Below, piece by piece: positions 1-7,835 of a stretch of DNA of 64,000 nucleotides. Within the stretch, counting starts at the first letter, position 1. Each line of letters starts with the position of its first letter. This DNA comes from Pelomonas sp051857475 (GTDB lineage: Bacteria > Pseudomonadota > Gammaproteobacteria > Burkholderiales > Burkholderiaceae_C): the NCBI RefSeq assembly GCF_051857475.1, contig NZ_JBPZGZ010000001.1, forward strand, positions 558,001-622,000, written 5' to 3'. A model generated the notes under the pieces. The model was not told the origin of the DNA, did no database searches, and saw only the letters and a list, made by a program, of their open reading frames with translations. Made by a program: the position numbers and the translations under genes.

Positions 1-401
1 AGCGTGTTGCCGGCGCTGTAGGTGGAGGCGGTGGACAGCAGCAGCCGCCAGCTGCCGGTCAGCGCCGGGTCATACGGCGTGGAGGCGAAGTACTGGTGCG
101 GGTAGTAGGTCCAGTCGCGCTCGTACAGGCCCAGCTTGCGCCAGTCCGGGTCGGTGGCGAGAGACTCGCAGGTCAGGCCGGTCGGGCAGTTGGCGACAAA
201 GCCGTAGACATAGCCGCCCGGGTTGCCCACCGGTGGCTGCACGTTGAGGATGCCCACGACGGCGATGTCGCCGGTCGCGAAATTGCCGCTGTTGGCGCTG
301 TTGGCCTGGCGGATGTGGAAGCTGGTCTCGGCCGTGGGCGGCGCGGCCAGGGCGCAGGCGGCCGTGAGCAGGCCAAGGCTGGTGCAGGCAAAGGCTTTCA
401 T
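1..401 (-). CDS. Secreted protein of unknown function, truncated by the window edge
   Basis: An open frame begins at the ATG at 401-399, after a GGAGA Shine-Dalgarno, and runs off the left edge with 133 complete codons visible. Residues 1-19 form a typical signal peptide (MKAFACTSLGLLTAACALA) that probably ends near the AAPP sequence. The exported part is rich in Asn, Gly, Tyr and Ser. It contains two cysteines in an NCPTGLTCES segment that could form a disulfide, and several aromatic clusters (RDWTYYPHQYF). I do not recognise a family. The composition suggests an extracellular or periplasmic protein, and the remainder lies outside the window. Confidence is in the gene, not in a function. Confidence 0.7.
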   Translation of the reverse strand, partial: MKAFACTSLGLLTAACALAAPPTAETSFHIRQANSANSGNFATGDIAVVGILNVQPPVGNPGGYVYGFVANCPTGLTCESLATDPDWRKLGLYERDWTYYPHQYFASTPYDPALTGSWRLLLSTASTYSAGNT

Positions 402-453
402 TGGATCTCCCTGAGACAGGGACGAGCCTAGGGTGCCCGCCATGCACTGAATA

Positions 454-469
454 CCCCCTCCGGAGGGGG
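454..469 (-). terminator. GC-rich palindrome between two minus-strand genes
   Basis: CCCCCTCCGGAGGGGG is a perfect 16-base palindrome, 12 bases past the stop of the DsbA-family gene and upstream of the truncated secreted protein. It could be a transcription pause or weak terminator for the DsbA-family gene. No T-tract follows on the minus strand, so the call is tentative. Confidence 0.35.
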
Positions 470-481
470 CATCGGTGCCGC

Positions 482-1141
482 TCAGGCCAGGCGTGGTTCG
501 GCCATCACCTGGCGCAGCAGCTTCTCGAACACTTCGACCGACTGGCCACCCTGGATCAGATGGCGCTGGTTGACGATGATGGCCGGCACGGCGTGGATGT
601 TCTGGGCATGCACCTCGGCCTCGGCTGCGGCCACTTCGGCGTCATAGCGCTTGCTGTCCAGCACCTCCTTGGCGCCGGCTTCGGGCAGGCCGGCCGCGAC
701 GGCCAGCTCCAGCAGCACGGCGCGGTCGGACACGTCGCGGCCGTCGGTGAAATAGGCCTTCAGCAGCGCGACCTTGAGCTGGCGCTGCCGGACGGCGCCA
801 AAGCCCTCGTCGACCCAGTGCAGCAGGCGGTGGGCGTCGCGGGTGTTGTAGATGCGGCTGCGCGCCTCCATGCGGAACTCGAAGCCCAGGGCCGCACCGC
901 GCTCGCGGATGGCCTGGCGGGTGCCGGCCAGGGCCGTGGGGCTGGCGCCGTACTTCTGGGCGAGGTGCTCTTCGATGTCCTGACCTTCGGGCCCCATGCC
1001 GGGGTTGAGCTCGAAGGGGTGGAAGTGCAGGTCCAGTTCCAGCCCGGGGATGCGGGCGGCGGCAGCCTCCAGCGAATACAGGCCGATGGCACACCAGGGG
1101 CAGACGATGTCGGAGATGAAGTCGATACGCATGCGTGGCAT
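482..1141 (-). CDS. DsbA-family (FrnE-like) thiol oxidoreductase
   Basis: A 219-residue protein of the 2-hydroxychromene-2-carboxylate isomerase/DsbA family, FrnE-like branch. A thioredoxin-fold strand leads into the redox motif CPWC at residues 14-17. An inserted helical domain follows, and a cis-proline loop (HAVPAIIVN) is near the end. There is no signal peptide, so it should act in the cytoplasm. FrnE relatives catalyse disulfide exchange and are linked to oxidative-stress tolerance. I chose the ATG at 1141 (MPRMRIDF) because GGGAG lies eight bases upstream; an ATG at 1132 and a longer frame to 1174 are alternatives. The gene diverges from the outer-membrane barrel gene at 1273. Its physiological substrate cannot be read from sequence. 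Confidence 0.88.
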   Translation of the reverse strand: MPRMRIDFISDIVCPWCAIGLYSLEAAAARIPGLELDLHFHPFELNPGMGPEGQDIEEHLAQKYGASPTALAGTRQAIRERGAALGFEFRMEARSRIYNTRDAHRLLHWVDEGFGAVRQRQLKVALLKAYFTDGRDVSDRAVLLELAVAAGLPEAGAKEVLDSKRYDAEVAAAEAEVHAQNIHAVPAIIVNQRHLIQGGQSVEVFEKLLRQVMAEPRLA

Positions 1142-1221
1142 TTTCACGGCTCCCAAATGCCCTCGGGTTTGCAAGCTTGACCCAAGCGTGATGGGGTTGC
1201 AATTGATTGCGGCGACAGGTG

Positions 1222-1249
1222 TTGCGCCCGGCGGCGCGAGGCTAATAAT
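1222..1249 (+). promoter_or_regulatory. Possible promoter of the barrel/binding-protein/GGDEF operon
   Basis: TTGCGC at 1222-1227 is followed after 16 bases by AATAAT at 1244-1249 (within TAATAAT), 24 bases before the barrel start codon. The match to the sigma-70 consensus is partial, and the evidence is position plus an AT-rich -10 in a GC-rich background. Confidence 0.35.
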
Positions 1250-1272
1250 GGGTTGATAGTCGCCATCGCGCC

Positions 1273-2577
1273 ATGCCTGCCCAGACCACGGACCCCCTCA
1301 GCCGCTGCCGCCAAGGCCTGCTTGCCGGCCTTGTCGCCCTTGCTGCGATGGGCGCTGCCCAGGCCCAGGAGACCGACAAGCCGTCCGGTGCGACCGGACT
1401 GCGGCTCAGCGGTTTTGGCAGCCTGGGCGTGAGCCATGTGGATGCGCCTTCCGGCTGGGGCTTTCGCCGCGAATTGAACCAGGGCGGCAGCGATGACGCC
1501 TGGCGTGCCGACGTCGACACCCGGCTGGGCGTGCAGCTGAACTACAGCCTGGGCAGCCAGTTCGAACTTGTGGGTCAGGTCATCGCCAAGAAGCGGGCCC
1601 ACTATGCCGCTGACAGCGACGCCCTGGAATGGGCCTATGCCAGCTACCGGCCCACTGCCGACTGGACGCTGCGCGCGGGTCGCGTGAATCTGGATGTCTT
1701 CCTGATGGCCGACTATCGCAATGTCGGCTATGGCTTCATGACGGCGCGGCCGCCGGTGGAGTTCTACGCCATGCTGCCCACGGCGCTGGACGGCGCCGAC
1801 GTGGCGCGCAGCTGGCAGCAGGGCGACGCCCAGTGGCGGGCCAAGCTGATGCTCGGCTCGGCGCGCATCGGCGACTTCGAAAGCACCAAGGCCAGCCGCG
1901 TGCGCTCGATCGTTGGCGGCATGCTGTCGCGCGAAGAGGGCGGGCTGCTGCTGCGTGTCAGCTATGCCCACACGCGCGTCGACATCGACAAGAGCAACAT
2001 CCAGCCCGTCCTCGATGGCCTGGCCCAGCTGGGCAGCGTGCCCATCCCCACTGTGGCCGAGCAGGCCCTGGCGATGCGCCGCCGCCTGGGCGCCGAGAAC
2101 GGCTCGGGCACGTTCTGGGAGCTGGGGCTGCGGCATGAGCTGGCCGACTGGCAGTGGAGTGCCGAGGTGGTGCGCATCTCGGCCGATCCCCTCATCGTGC
2201 TGACCTCCGCCTATGCAACGCTGGGACGCCGCGTCGGCGACTGGACGCCCTATGTCGCCTACGGCCATGTGCGCGACTCCCAGGGTGTGCTGCCCATGCC
2301 GGCATGGCAGGCCGCCTTGACGCCCGTGATCGGCCCCGTCGGTGCTGCCCAGGCCCAGGGGCTCGGCAGCGCGGTGACGGCCTCGCTGAACGCCTCGCGC
2401 TTCCAGCAGTCGAGCTGGTCTATCGGCACCCGCTGGGACTTTCATCCCCAGGCCGCGCTGAAGCTGCAATGGGATCGCGTGCGCATCAGCAACAGCGGTT
2501 CGGGCCTGTGGACCGGTGCCAACGGTGCACCTTCACACGCCACCATCGCGACCGCCGTCGTGGACTTCATCTTCTGA
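1273..2577 (+). CDS. Outer-membrane beta-barrel protein, first gene of a sensory operon
   Basis: A 434-residue protein with an N-terminal signal peptide ending near AAQAQ (about residue 32). A long body of alternating short strands follows, rich in aromatics, Arg and Gly, as in porin-like barrels. It ends in a terminal phenylalanine (VVDFIF), the usual outer-membrane insertion signal. It is not a close match to the classical Gram-negative porin family seen at 38830. The next gene begins four bases after its stop, so it heads a three-gene operon with a phosphate-binding-like periplasmic protein and a diguanylate cyclase. I infer that it admits, or helps detect, the ligand that the operon responds to. 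The ligand is unknown. No strong Shine-Dalgarno precedes the chosen ATG. Confidence 0.75.
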   Translation: MPAQTTDPLSRCRQGLLAGLVALAAMGAAQAQETDKPSGATGLRLSGFGSLGVSHVDAPSGWGFRRELNQGGSDDAWRADVDTRLGVQLNYSLGSQFELVGQVIAKKRAHYAADSDALEWAYASYRPTADWTLRAGRVNLDVFLMADYRNVGYGFMTARPPVEFYAMLPTALDGADVARSWQQGDAQWRAKLMLGSARIGDFESTKASRVRSIVGGMLSREEGGLLLRVSYAHTRVDIDKSNIQPVLDGLAQLGSVPIPTVAEQALAMRRRLGAENGSGTFWELGLRHELADWQWSAEVVRISADPLIVLTSAYATLGRRVGDWTPYVAYGHVRDSQGVLPMPAWQAALTPVIGPVGAAQAQGLGSAVTASLNASRFQQSSWSIGTRWDFHPQAALKLQWDRVRISNSGSGLWTGANGAPSHATIATAVVDFIF

Positions 2578-2581
2578 AGCC

Positions 2582-3028
2582 ATGCCATTGCGCAGCCTCC
2601 TCAGCAAGCTCGGCGCCGTGGCGCTGCTGGCCGTCGCCTTGCCGGCGCGCGCCGACTTCTATGTCGTCGTGCATGCCAGCAACCCGCAGCGAAGCCTGAC
2701 GCAGAAGGAAGCCGTCGACCTCTTCATGGGCCGCAGCCGCGCCTTTGCCAACGGCGACTTCGCGCTGATCTTTGACCTGCCGCGCGACAACCCGAACCGC
2801 GCCGCCTTCTACAAGGCCCTGACCGGCATGAGCGTGGCCCAGGTCAACAGCTATTGGTCGCGGCTGATGTTCTCCGGCCAGAGCGTGCCGCCCCAGGCCT
2901 TGGCAGACGAGGCGGCCATGGTGGGCATGCTGCGCCGCAATCCCGGCGCGCTGGGTTGGCTCAGCCGCGAGCCGACCGAGCCGGGCCTACGCTCCGTGCT
3001 GGTGATCAAGGAAGCCGCCAGCCCATGA
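2582..3028 (+). CDS. Phosphate-binding-like periplasmic protein of a GGDEF operon
   Basis: A 148-residue protein with a signal peptide (about residues 1-21, ending LPARADF). The mature part, with SLTQKEAVDLFMGRSRAFAN and MSVAQVNSYWSRLMFSGQ, resembles the short PstS-like fold found in small phosphate ABC transporter substrate-binding-like proteins. It is about half the length of a true PstS, and no ABC permease or ATPase is nearby, so a transport role is unlikely. It starts four bases after the barrel gene, and its stop overlaps the start of the diguanylate cyclase (ATGA at 3025-3028). That coupling suggests a periplasmic partner presenting a ligand to the cyclase sensor domain. A longer in-frame start at 2516 would overlap the barrel gene and lacks the signal peptide. 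Confidence 0.72.
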   Translation: MPLRSLLSKLGAVALLAVALPARADFYVVVHASNPQRSLTQKEAVDLFMGRSRAFANGDFALIFDLPRDNPNRAAFYKALTGMSVAQVNSYWSRLMFSGQSVPPQALADEAAMVGMLRRNPGALGWLSREPTEPGLRSVLVIKEAASP

Positions 3029-4638
3029 CGCCTACCGCAGCGCCTCGCGTCCGCGGCGCGAACAGCCTGCAGCTGCGTTTCATGCTGGTGGTGTTTGCCA
3101 GCGCCACGCTGCTGGCCCTCGTTGTGGCCACCGTCGCCTACCAGCTCAGCCAGGCGCGGGCCCTGGCCAGCGGCCGCAGCAGCGTGGAGTCGCTGGCGAC
3201 GGCCGTCGAGAAGACGCTGGCCATCGGCGCCTATGCCCGCGACGCGGTGCTGCTGCAGGAAGTGGCGGGAGGCCTGGTGCGCAATGAGCTGGTGGACGTG
3301 GTGGCCGTCGTGGCGGCCGATGGCAGCGCCTTGGTCAAGGTGGTGCGTCCCGGCGCCGTCGAACGCCAGGGCGCCACCTTGCTGACGCGCCCGTTGATGT
3401 CGCCCTTCGACGACAAGGAGAGCTTGGGTCAGCTGCGCATCCATCTGAACGACGCGAAGGTGAGCGCCGATGCTGACCGCGAGGCCTATACGCTGGCGGC
3501 GGTCATGGCGGGGCAGGCGGCCTTGCTGGCTTTGGTCCTTTACCTGGTGGCGGCACGCATGGTGTCCAGCCCCATCGTGCGACTGGCCAGCGCCTTGCGC
3601 CGCATGACGCCCGGTTCGGGCGAGCGGCTGGAGATTCCCTCCAGCCACGGGCGCGACGAGATCGGCGTGCTGATCGCCGGCGCCAACGAGCTGCTGGACA
3701 GCAACGAGCGCCAGCTCAAGGTCGAACGCAAGCTGCGCTCCGAGGTCGAGTCCATGGAGGCCCAGTACCGGCAGATCTTCGACTCCAGCAGCGCCGGCAT
3801 CTTCGTGCTCAACGAGGGCGGTCGCCTCATCAACGGCAACCCGACGGTGTCGCGCGTCGTCGGCCTCTCCATGGGTGAGCTGCGCGATCTGAGCGAGGAC
3901 GATTTCATCAGCCGCGTCTTCAACCGGCCCGAGCAGGTGCGGCAGATGATCGACGACGCCACGCGGCGCGGCGAGACGATCTCGGCCGATCTGGAGCTGG
4001 TGCAGCAGGGCGACCAGAGGCGCTGGGTGCACTGCCTGATCTCGGTGCAGCAGGTGGACGGACAGACCGTCGAGGGCGTCATCTACGACATCACCGAACG
4101 CAAGAGCGACGAGAACGAGGTGCGCCATCGCGCCGAACATGACGCGCTGACCCAGCTGAAGAACCGCGCCGCTGGCCAGGAGACGCTGGAACGCTTCGTC
4201 GCCGAGGCGGCTTCGCGCGGTGCGGCGCTGAGCGTGCTGTGCATCGACCTGGACGGCTTCAAGCAGGTCAACGACACCCACGGCCACCAGAGTGGCGACG
4301 AGGTGCTGGTGGCCTGCGCCGAGCGCATGCGTGCCGCCGTGCGCCGCTCTTCCGACCTCGTTGCGCGCCTGGGCGGCGACGAGTTCCTCATCGCACTGCG
4401 CGACGTCGGCCCCGAGGACGCCGTGCTGAGCCAGGTCATGCGTGACCTGGTCGACGGCCTCTCCCTGCCCATCCGCCTGTCCACGGGCGAGGAGGTCAGG
4501 GTCGGCGTCAGCATCGGCGCGGCCTGCATGCCATCGCACGGCATGCAGGCACAGGAACTGGTGCGCGCGGCCGACGATGCCCTCTATCACGTCAAGCGCA
4601 ATGGCAAGCAGGCCTTTGCGCTGGCTCTGACGGGCTGA
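3025..4638 (+). CDS. Membrane HAMP-PAS-GGDEF diguanylate cyclase
   Basis: A 537-residue inner-membrane sensor enzyme expected to make cyclic-di-GMP from two GTP. The layout is TM1 at about residues 19-40, a periplasmic loop of about 115 residues, TM2 at about 158-178, HAMP to about 235, PAS at about 250-370, and a C-terminal GGDEF domain. The active-site loop GGDEF is intact at 450-454. The inhibitory-site motif RxxD (RSSD) lies five residues upstream, so product inhibition is expected. There is no EAL domain. Translational coupling through an ATGA overlap to the upstream PstS-like gene implies that the two proteins are made together. The small periplasmic loop is a plausible docking site for that partner, which is inference. 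A longer in-frame start at 2854 is a shadow extension inside the upstream gene. Confidence 0.9.
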   Translation: MTPTAAPRVRGANSLQLRFMLVVFASATLLALVVATVAYQLSQARALASGRSSVESLATAVEKTLAIGAYARDAVLLQEVAGGLVRNELVDVVAVVAADGSALVKVVRPGAVERQGATLLTRPLMSPFDDKESLGQLRIHLNDAKVSADADREAYTLAAVMAGQAALLALVLYLVAARMVSSPIVRLASALRRMTPGSGERLEIPSSHGRDEIGVLIAGANELLDSNERQLKVERKLRSEVESMEAQYRQIFDSSSAGIFVLNEGGRLINGNPTVSRVVGLSMGELRDLSEDDFISRVFNRPEQVRQMIDDATRRGETISADLELVQQGDQRRWVHCLISVQQVDGQTVEGVIYDITERKSDENEVRHRAEHDALTQLKNRAAGQETLERFVAEAASRGAALSVLCIDLDGFKQVNDTHGHQSGDEVLVACAERMRAAVRRSSDLVARLGGDEFLIALRDVGPEDAVLSQVMRDLVDGLSLPIRLSTGEEVRVGVSIGAACMPSHGMQAQELVRAADDALYHVKRNGKQAFALALTG

Positions 4639-4646
4639 CTGCCTCA

Positions 4647-4673
4647 ACCCGCAAGGCCGTACGGCCTGCGGGT
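4647..4673 (+). terminator. Strong hairpin after the GGDEF operon
   Basis: Arms ACCCGCA (4647-4653) and TGCGGGT (4667-4673) enclose the palindrome GGCCGTACGGCC, making an almost continuous stem that begins nine bases past the diguanylate cyclase stop. No U-tract follows, so termination could be weak or factor-assisted. It separates the operon from yghU. Confidence 0.55.
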
Positions 4674-4725
4674 GCATGCGCGGGTGGTTACCGTGGCGCC
4701 CTTGCCAACGCACGAGCTCGCACGC

Positions 4726-5592
4726 ATGACCGATTCCTACACCCCACCCCAGGTCTGGACCTGGGACAAGGCCAGTGGCGGCCAGTTCGCCAGCATCAAC
4801 CGGCCGGTCGCCGGTCCCACGCATGACCAGGCGCTGCCCGTCGGCCGCCACCCGCTGCAGCTCTATTCACTGGGCACGCCCAACGGCGTCAAGGTGACCG
4901 TGATGCTGGAAGAACTGCTGGCGCTCGGCCACACCGGCGCCGAGTACGACGCCTGGCTGATCCGCATCAACCAGGGCGACCAGTTCGGCAGCGGTTTCGT
5001 CGCGGCCAATCCCAACTCCAAGATTCCCGCGCTGTGGGACCGCAGCGGCCCCGAGCCGGTCCGGGTGTTCGAGTCGGCGGCCATCCTGGTCTATCTGTCG
5101 GAGAAGTTTGGCGGCGCTTTCCTGCCCAAGATTGGGGCGGCGCGCGCCGAGGCCCTGAGCTGGCTGTTCTGGCAGATGGGCAGCGCGCCCTTCCTGGGCG
5201 GCGGCTTCGGCCACTTCTATGCCTATGCGCCCACCAAGCAGGAATACCCCATCGACCGCTATGCGATGGAGGTCAAGCGTCAGCTCGACGTGCTGAACCG
5301 CCATCTGGCCGAGCGTCCCTACCTGGCCGGCGAGCAGTACAGCATTGCCGACATGGCCACCTGGCCCTGGTATGGCGCGCTGGTGAAGGGCCAGCTCTAC
5401 GGCGCCGGCGAGTTCCTGTCGGTGCACGAGTACACCCATGTCATCCGCTGGGCCGACCAGATCGCCGCCCGTCCGGCCGTGCAGCGCGGCCGCAAGGTCA
5501 ACCGCACTTGGGGCGAGGCTAACGACCAGTTGCATGAAAGGCATGAGGCCAGCGACTTCGAGACCAAGACCCAGGACAAACTCGCGGCCTGA
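4726..5592 (+). CDS. yghU: Glutathione transferase / disulfide-bond reductase YghU
   Basis: A 288-residue protein, the same length as E. coli YghU, and strongly similar along its whole length as I recall that family. Signatures include VWTWDKASGGQFASINRPV near the start, LYSLGTPNGVKVTVMLEELL in the thioredoxin-like domain, the NPNSKIPAL cis-proline segment, PFLGGGFGHFYAYAP, and the tail LHERHEASDFETKT. YghU binds two glutathiones and reduces organic disulfides. The ATG at 4726 (MTDSYTPP) aligns with the family start, and an 18-residue upstream extension to 4672 is not needed. A small conserved gene follows 21 bases downstream on the same strand and may be co-transcribed. Confidence 0.95.
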   Translation: MTDSYTPPQVWTWDKASGGQFASINRPVAGPTHDQALPVGRHPLQLYSLGTPNGVKVTVMLEELLALGHTGAEYDAWLIRINQGDQFGSGFVAANPNSKIPALWDRSGPEPVRVFESAAILVYLSEKFGGAFLPKIGAARAEALSWLFWQMGSAPFLGGGFGHFYAYAPTKQEYPIDRYAMEVKRQLDVLNRHLAERPYLAGEQYSIADMATWPWYGALVKGQLYGAGEFLSVHEYTHVIRWADQIAARPAVQRGRKVNRTWGEANDQLHERHEASDFETKTQDKLAA

Positions 5593-5613
5593 TCCTCATT
5601 CGCAAGGCAGGTC

Positions 5614-5952
5614 ATGGGAGCGGATTCATTCATCGCCTTCTACGGCGTCAAGTTCGAGCTGGACCCCGACAACGAGGATGAGCTCGACGCCTGCGATACC
5701 GACGCAGATCCGAGGTGTGTGCAGGCCAAGCGCGCCGGGCTCGAGACCTTCACCGGCCGCATGACCGAGGGCGAGGACTACTTCCTCTATGTCGGCCGCC
5801 GCCTGGCCTGGCTGGGCATCGAGCATGACCCGCACCAGGCGCGGTCCGCCGAGCAGCTGTCCGCCGTGGTGGAGGACGTCAAGGCGAAGTTGCAGGTGGC
5901 CGGTTTTTCCGAATCAGCCGAGCTGCACTTCCAGTTCATCGGGCAGTACTAG
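5614..5952 (+). CDS. Conserved hypothetical acidic protein
   Basis: A 112-residue, strongly acidic cytoplasmic protein with no signal peptide or membrane segment. It begins MGADSFIAFYGVKFELDPDN and ends in a beta-rich segment, AELHFQFIGQY. Two cysteines sit in an Asp-rich loop (DACDTDADPRCVQA). I do not recognise a named family. It lies 21 bases after yghU on the same strand, with a possible AAGGCAGG ribosome site. Its final 17 bases overlap the 3' end of the convergent DUF2809 gene. The reading frame has normal high-GC third-position bias, so it is probably a real gene. Confidence 0.65.
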   Translation: MGADSFIAFYGVKFELDPDNEDELDACDTDADPRCVQAKRAGLETFTGRMTEGEDYFLYVGRRLAWLGIEHDPHQARSAEQLSAVVEDVKAKLQVAGFSESAELHFQFIGQY

Positions 5953-6346
5953 GCCGCAGCGCGAGCAGTTCAGCCATCGTGCCGGCGGCCACGCCCACGC
6001 TGTAGGCCAGCAGGTCCATGGCATGGAAGCCCGACCCCAGCACCAGGTGGCCCAGCGTGGTGTGTCGGATGGCGTTGATCCAGTCCGCCTGGTAGAGCTG
6101 GCTGAACTCGACCGCGAACGAGGTCGCCAGTGCTGCCATCGCAATGCGGACGATGGAGGCATGCGGCCAGGCCAGCCCGTAGAGCAGCATCACCATCAGC
6201 GCCCACAGCGCATCGCCGGGGTATTTGCCGAGCTGTGCCGGCAGCAGCCCTGGATAGCGGCGAGAAGCCAGGCCGGCGGCGATGACGGCCAGGACCAGGG
6301 TTGCGTAGACGAGGCGGTTTCGACGAGCTTGTGCTTGGGCCGGCAT
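5936..6346 (-). CDS. DUF2809 family membrane protein
   Basis: A 136-residue integral membrane protein with about four hydrophobic segments: near residues 12-25, 42-58, 65-80 and 105-125. The motifs SRRYPGLLPAQLGKYPGDAL and FSQLYQADWINAIRHTTLGH are typical of the DUF2809 family, whose function is unknown. It starts with ATG at 6346 and lies eight bases from the glyoxalase-like gene upstream on the same strand, so the two are probably co-transcribed. Its 3' end overlaps the convergent gene at 5614-5952 by 17 bases. Confidence 0.82.
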   Translation of the reverse strand: MPAQAQARRNRLVYATLVLAVIAAGLASRRYPGLLPAQLGKYPGDALWALMVMLLYGLAWPHASIVRIAMAALATSFAVEFSQLYQADWINAIRHTTLGHLVLGSGFHAMDLLAYSVGVAAGTMAELLALRPSTAR

Positions 6347-6354
6347 CAGATGGT

Positions 6355-6753
6355 TTATCGCGATCCGAAGCGTGCCTTGGCGGCGTCCGTGACGGGGGTG
6401 AAGAGTGAGACGATGCTGCCCTCAGGGTCGCGCAACTGCGCCGACTTGTTTCCCCACGGCAGCATCTTCGGTTCGTGGACCCAGCTGGCCTTGTCCTTGA
6501 GGCGCTCGAACTCGGCGTCCACGTCTTCGACCATGAATTCGAGGAGGGCCGTCCGGTTGGCCGCGGGCTCGGCGCTCCCTTCCTTGAACAAGGCCACGGT
6601 TTTGGCGCTGCCGATGGCCAGGGTTGCCGCAGGCGTCACGATTTCGGCGAACACCGGTGCCAGCCATTCGGCCTGACGGCCCGTCACGAGTTCGTAGAAG
6701 CTGACCATGGCCTTGATGTCGGCGGCAATCAGTCGGGTGGAGGCGAATTTCAT
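6355..6753 (-). CDS. VOC-family (glyoxalase/bleomycin-resistance-like) protein
   Basis: A 132-residue single-fold protein with paired beta-alpha-beta-beta-beta modules: STRLIAADIKAMVSFYELVT at the start, then LLEFMVEDVDAEFERLK and LRDPEGSIVSLFTPV in the second half. This is the vicinal oxygen chelate fold, and the conserved DPEG(N/S) segment is diagnostic. Members include glyoxalases, dioxygenases and drug-binding proteins, and this sequence does not reveal the substrate. I use the ATG at 6753; a TTG two codons upstream (6759) is possible. It is followed closely by the DUF2809 gene. Confidence 0.85.
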   Translation of the reverse strand: MKFASTRLIAADIKAMVSFYELVTGRQAEWLAPVFAEIVTPAATLAIGSAKTVALFKEGSAEPAANRTALLEFMVEDVDAEFERLKDKASWVHEPKMLPWGNKSAQLRDPEGSIVSLFTPVTDAAKARFGSR

Positions 6754-6854
6754 CTTCAATGCTCAGGTTGGCTGCGCTTGTGCAGCGGCCTGCGCATCTT
6801 GCGAGACCTGTGCTGACAGTCGATGTCAGCACAAGGCAGGAGGCGTTCAGTCGA

Positions 6855-7835
6855 TCAGCCCAGCTTCCGATCGCTCGGCCTTGCCAGGTAGAACCATTCC
6901 GTACCGGGCTGAGACTTCACATTGGGAAAGACGATGCGGCCTTCGCTGGGCGCGATCACGGCTTCGCCGCTGGCGCGGGTACCGATCTTCTGGCCTTTCG
7001 CGATGGGGTCGAAGCTTGCCCATTCACGTTCGAAGCCGTCGCCCATGTCCTCGCGGTCGATGACGTCGTAGAGCTGCAGCAGCTCGGGCGGCTGCGCAGG
7101 GCGATGCGCCTCGACAGCGCTCTGGTCGAGCATGCCGAGGAAGACCAGGGTGCGCAGGATGGCCAGGCGGGCGACTTCGGGGCCATTCGGGTCCAGGTGC
7201 TGGCCACATTCCAGCGTGATGGCCCAGCCGCCGGTGGAGCGCATGTATTCGGTGGTGCCGACGCCGTAGTGCGGGTCGGAGATCAGCGAGGCGCGGCGTG
7301 AGCCGTCGTGCTCGCGCTGCTGGCGGCGCTGCAGGCCCAGCGCATAGGTCGACAGCCAGCCTTCGACGATGCGGCTCACGCCCAGGCGTGCGGCCAGGGC
7401 CGACTCGGTCGCCTCCTGCGAGAAAGGCTCCAGCTCGCCCGTGTTGTTGCGCGGGCCGATCATGGCGAAGGCCGGGCCGTTGCCCTGGAAGCTGTGCAGG
7501 TCCAGGATGCCGTCGTGCTGGGCGATCAGCGGACACAGCACGCGCGCGATGCGGTCCTCGAAGTCATGCGCAATGACGGGTGGACGCAGGTTGCGGTTGA
7601 GGTTGCGGTCGCCCTCGCGGCGGTTCAGCTGGTGGGCCAGCGGGTTGACGATGGGCACCAGGGTCAGCGTGCCGCGCAGCAGCGTCAGCTCGCCGGCGTC
7701 GAGCTGGCGAATGATTTCGGCCATGGCCTTCGTGCCGTGGACTTCGTTGCCATGCACGGCGCCGGTCACGAGGAGGCGCGGGCCGGTCTGCAGGCCGGCG
7801 AATTGGTGGACGCGGATATGGGTCGGGTGTGTCAT
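6855..7835 (-). CDS. Aspartoacylase/succinylglutamate desuccinylase-family deacylase
   Basis: A 326-residue zinc-dependent carboxypeptidase-fold protein of the AstE/AspA family. The zinc ligands are visible as HxxE in GAVHGNEVHG near residue 25 and as His in LDLHSFQGNG around residue 110. The family removes acyl groups from N-acyl amino acids or peptides. The C-terminal third looks like the beta-barrel domain of the family. The start overlaps the stop of the upstream PIG-L deacetylase by ATGA, so the two are translationally coupled and may act in succession on one N-acylated compound, which is inference. A longer frame to 8516 is an artefact running through the PIG-L gene. Confidence 0.88.
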   Translation of the reverse strand: MTHPTHIRVHQFAGLQTGPRLLVTGAVHGNEVHGTKAMAEIIRQLDAGELTLLRGTLTLVPIVNPLAHQLNRREGDRNLNRNLRPPVIAHDFEDRIARVLCPLIAQHDGILDLHSFQGNGPAFAMIGPRNNTGELEPFSQEATESALAARLGVSRIVEGWLSTYALGLQRRQQREHDGSRRASLISDPHYGVGTTEYMRSTGGWAITLECGQHLDPNGPEVARLAILRTLVFLGMLDQSAVEAHRPAQPPELLQLYDVIDREDMGDGFEREWASFDPIAKGQKIGTRASGEAVIAPSEGRIVFPNVKSQPGTEWFYLARPSDRKLG

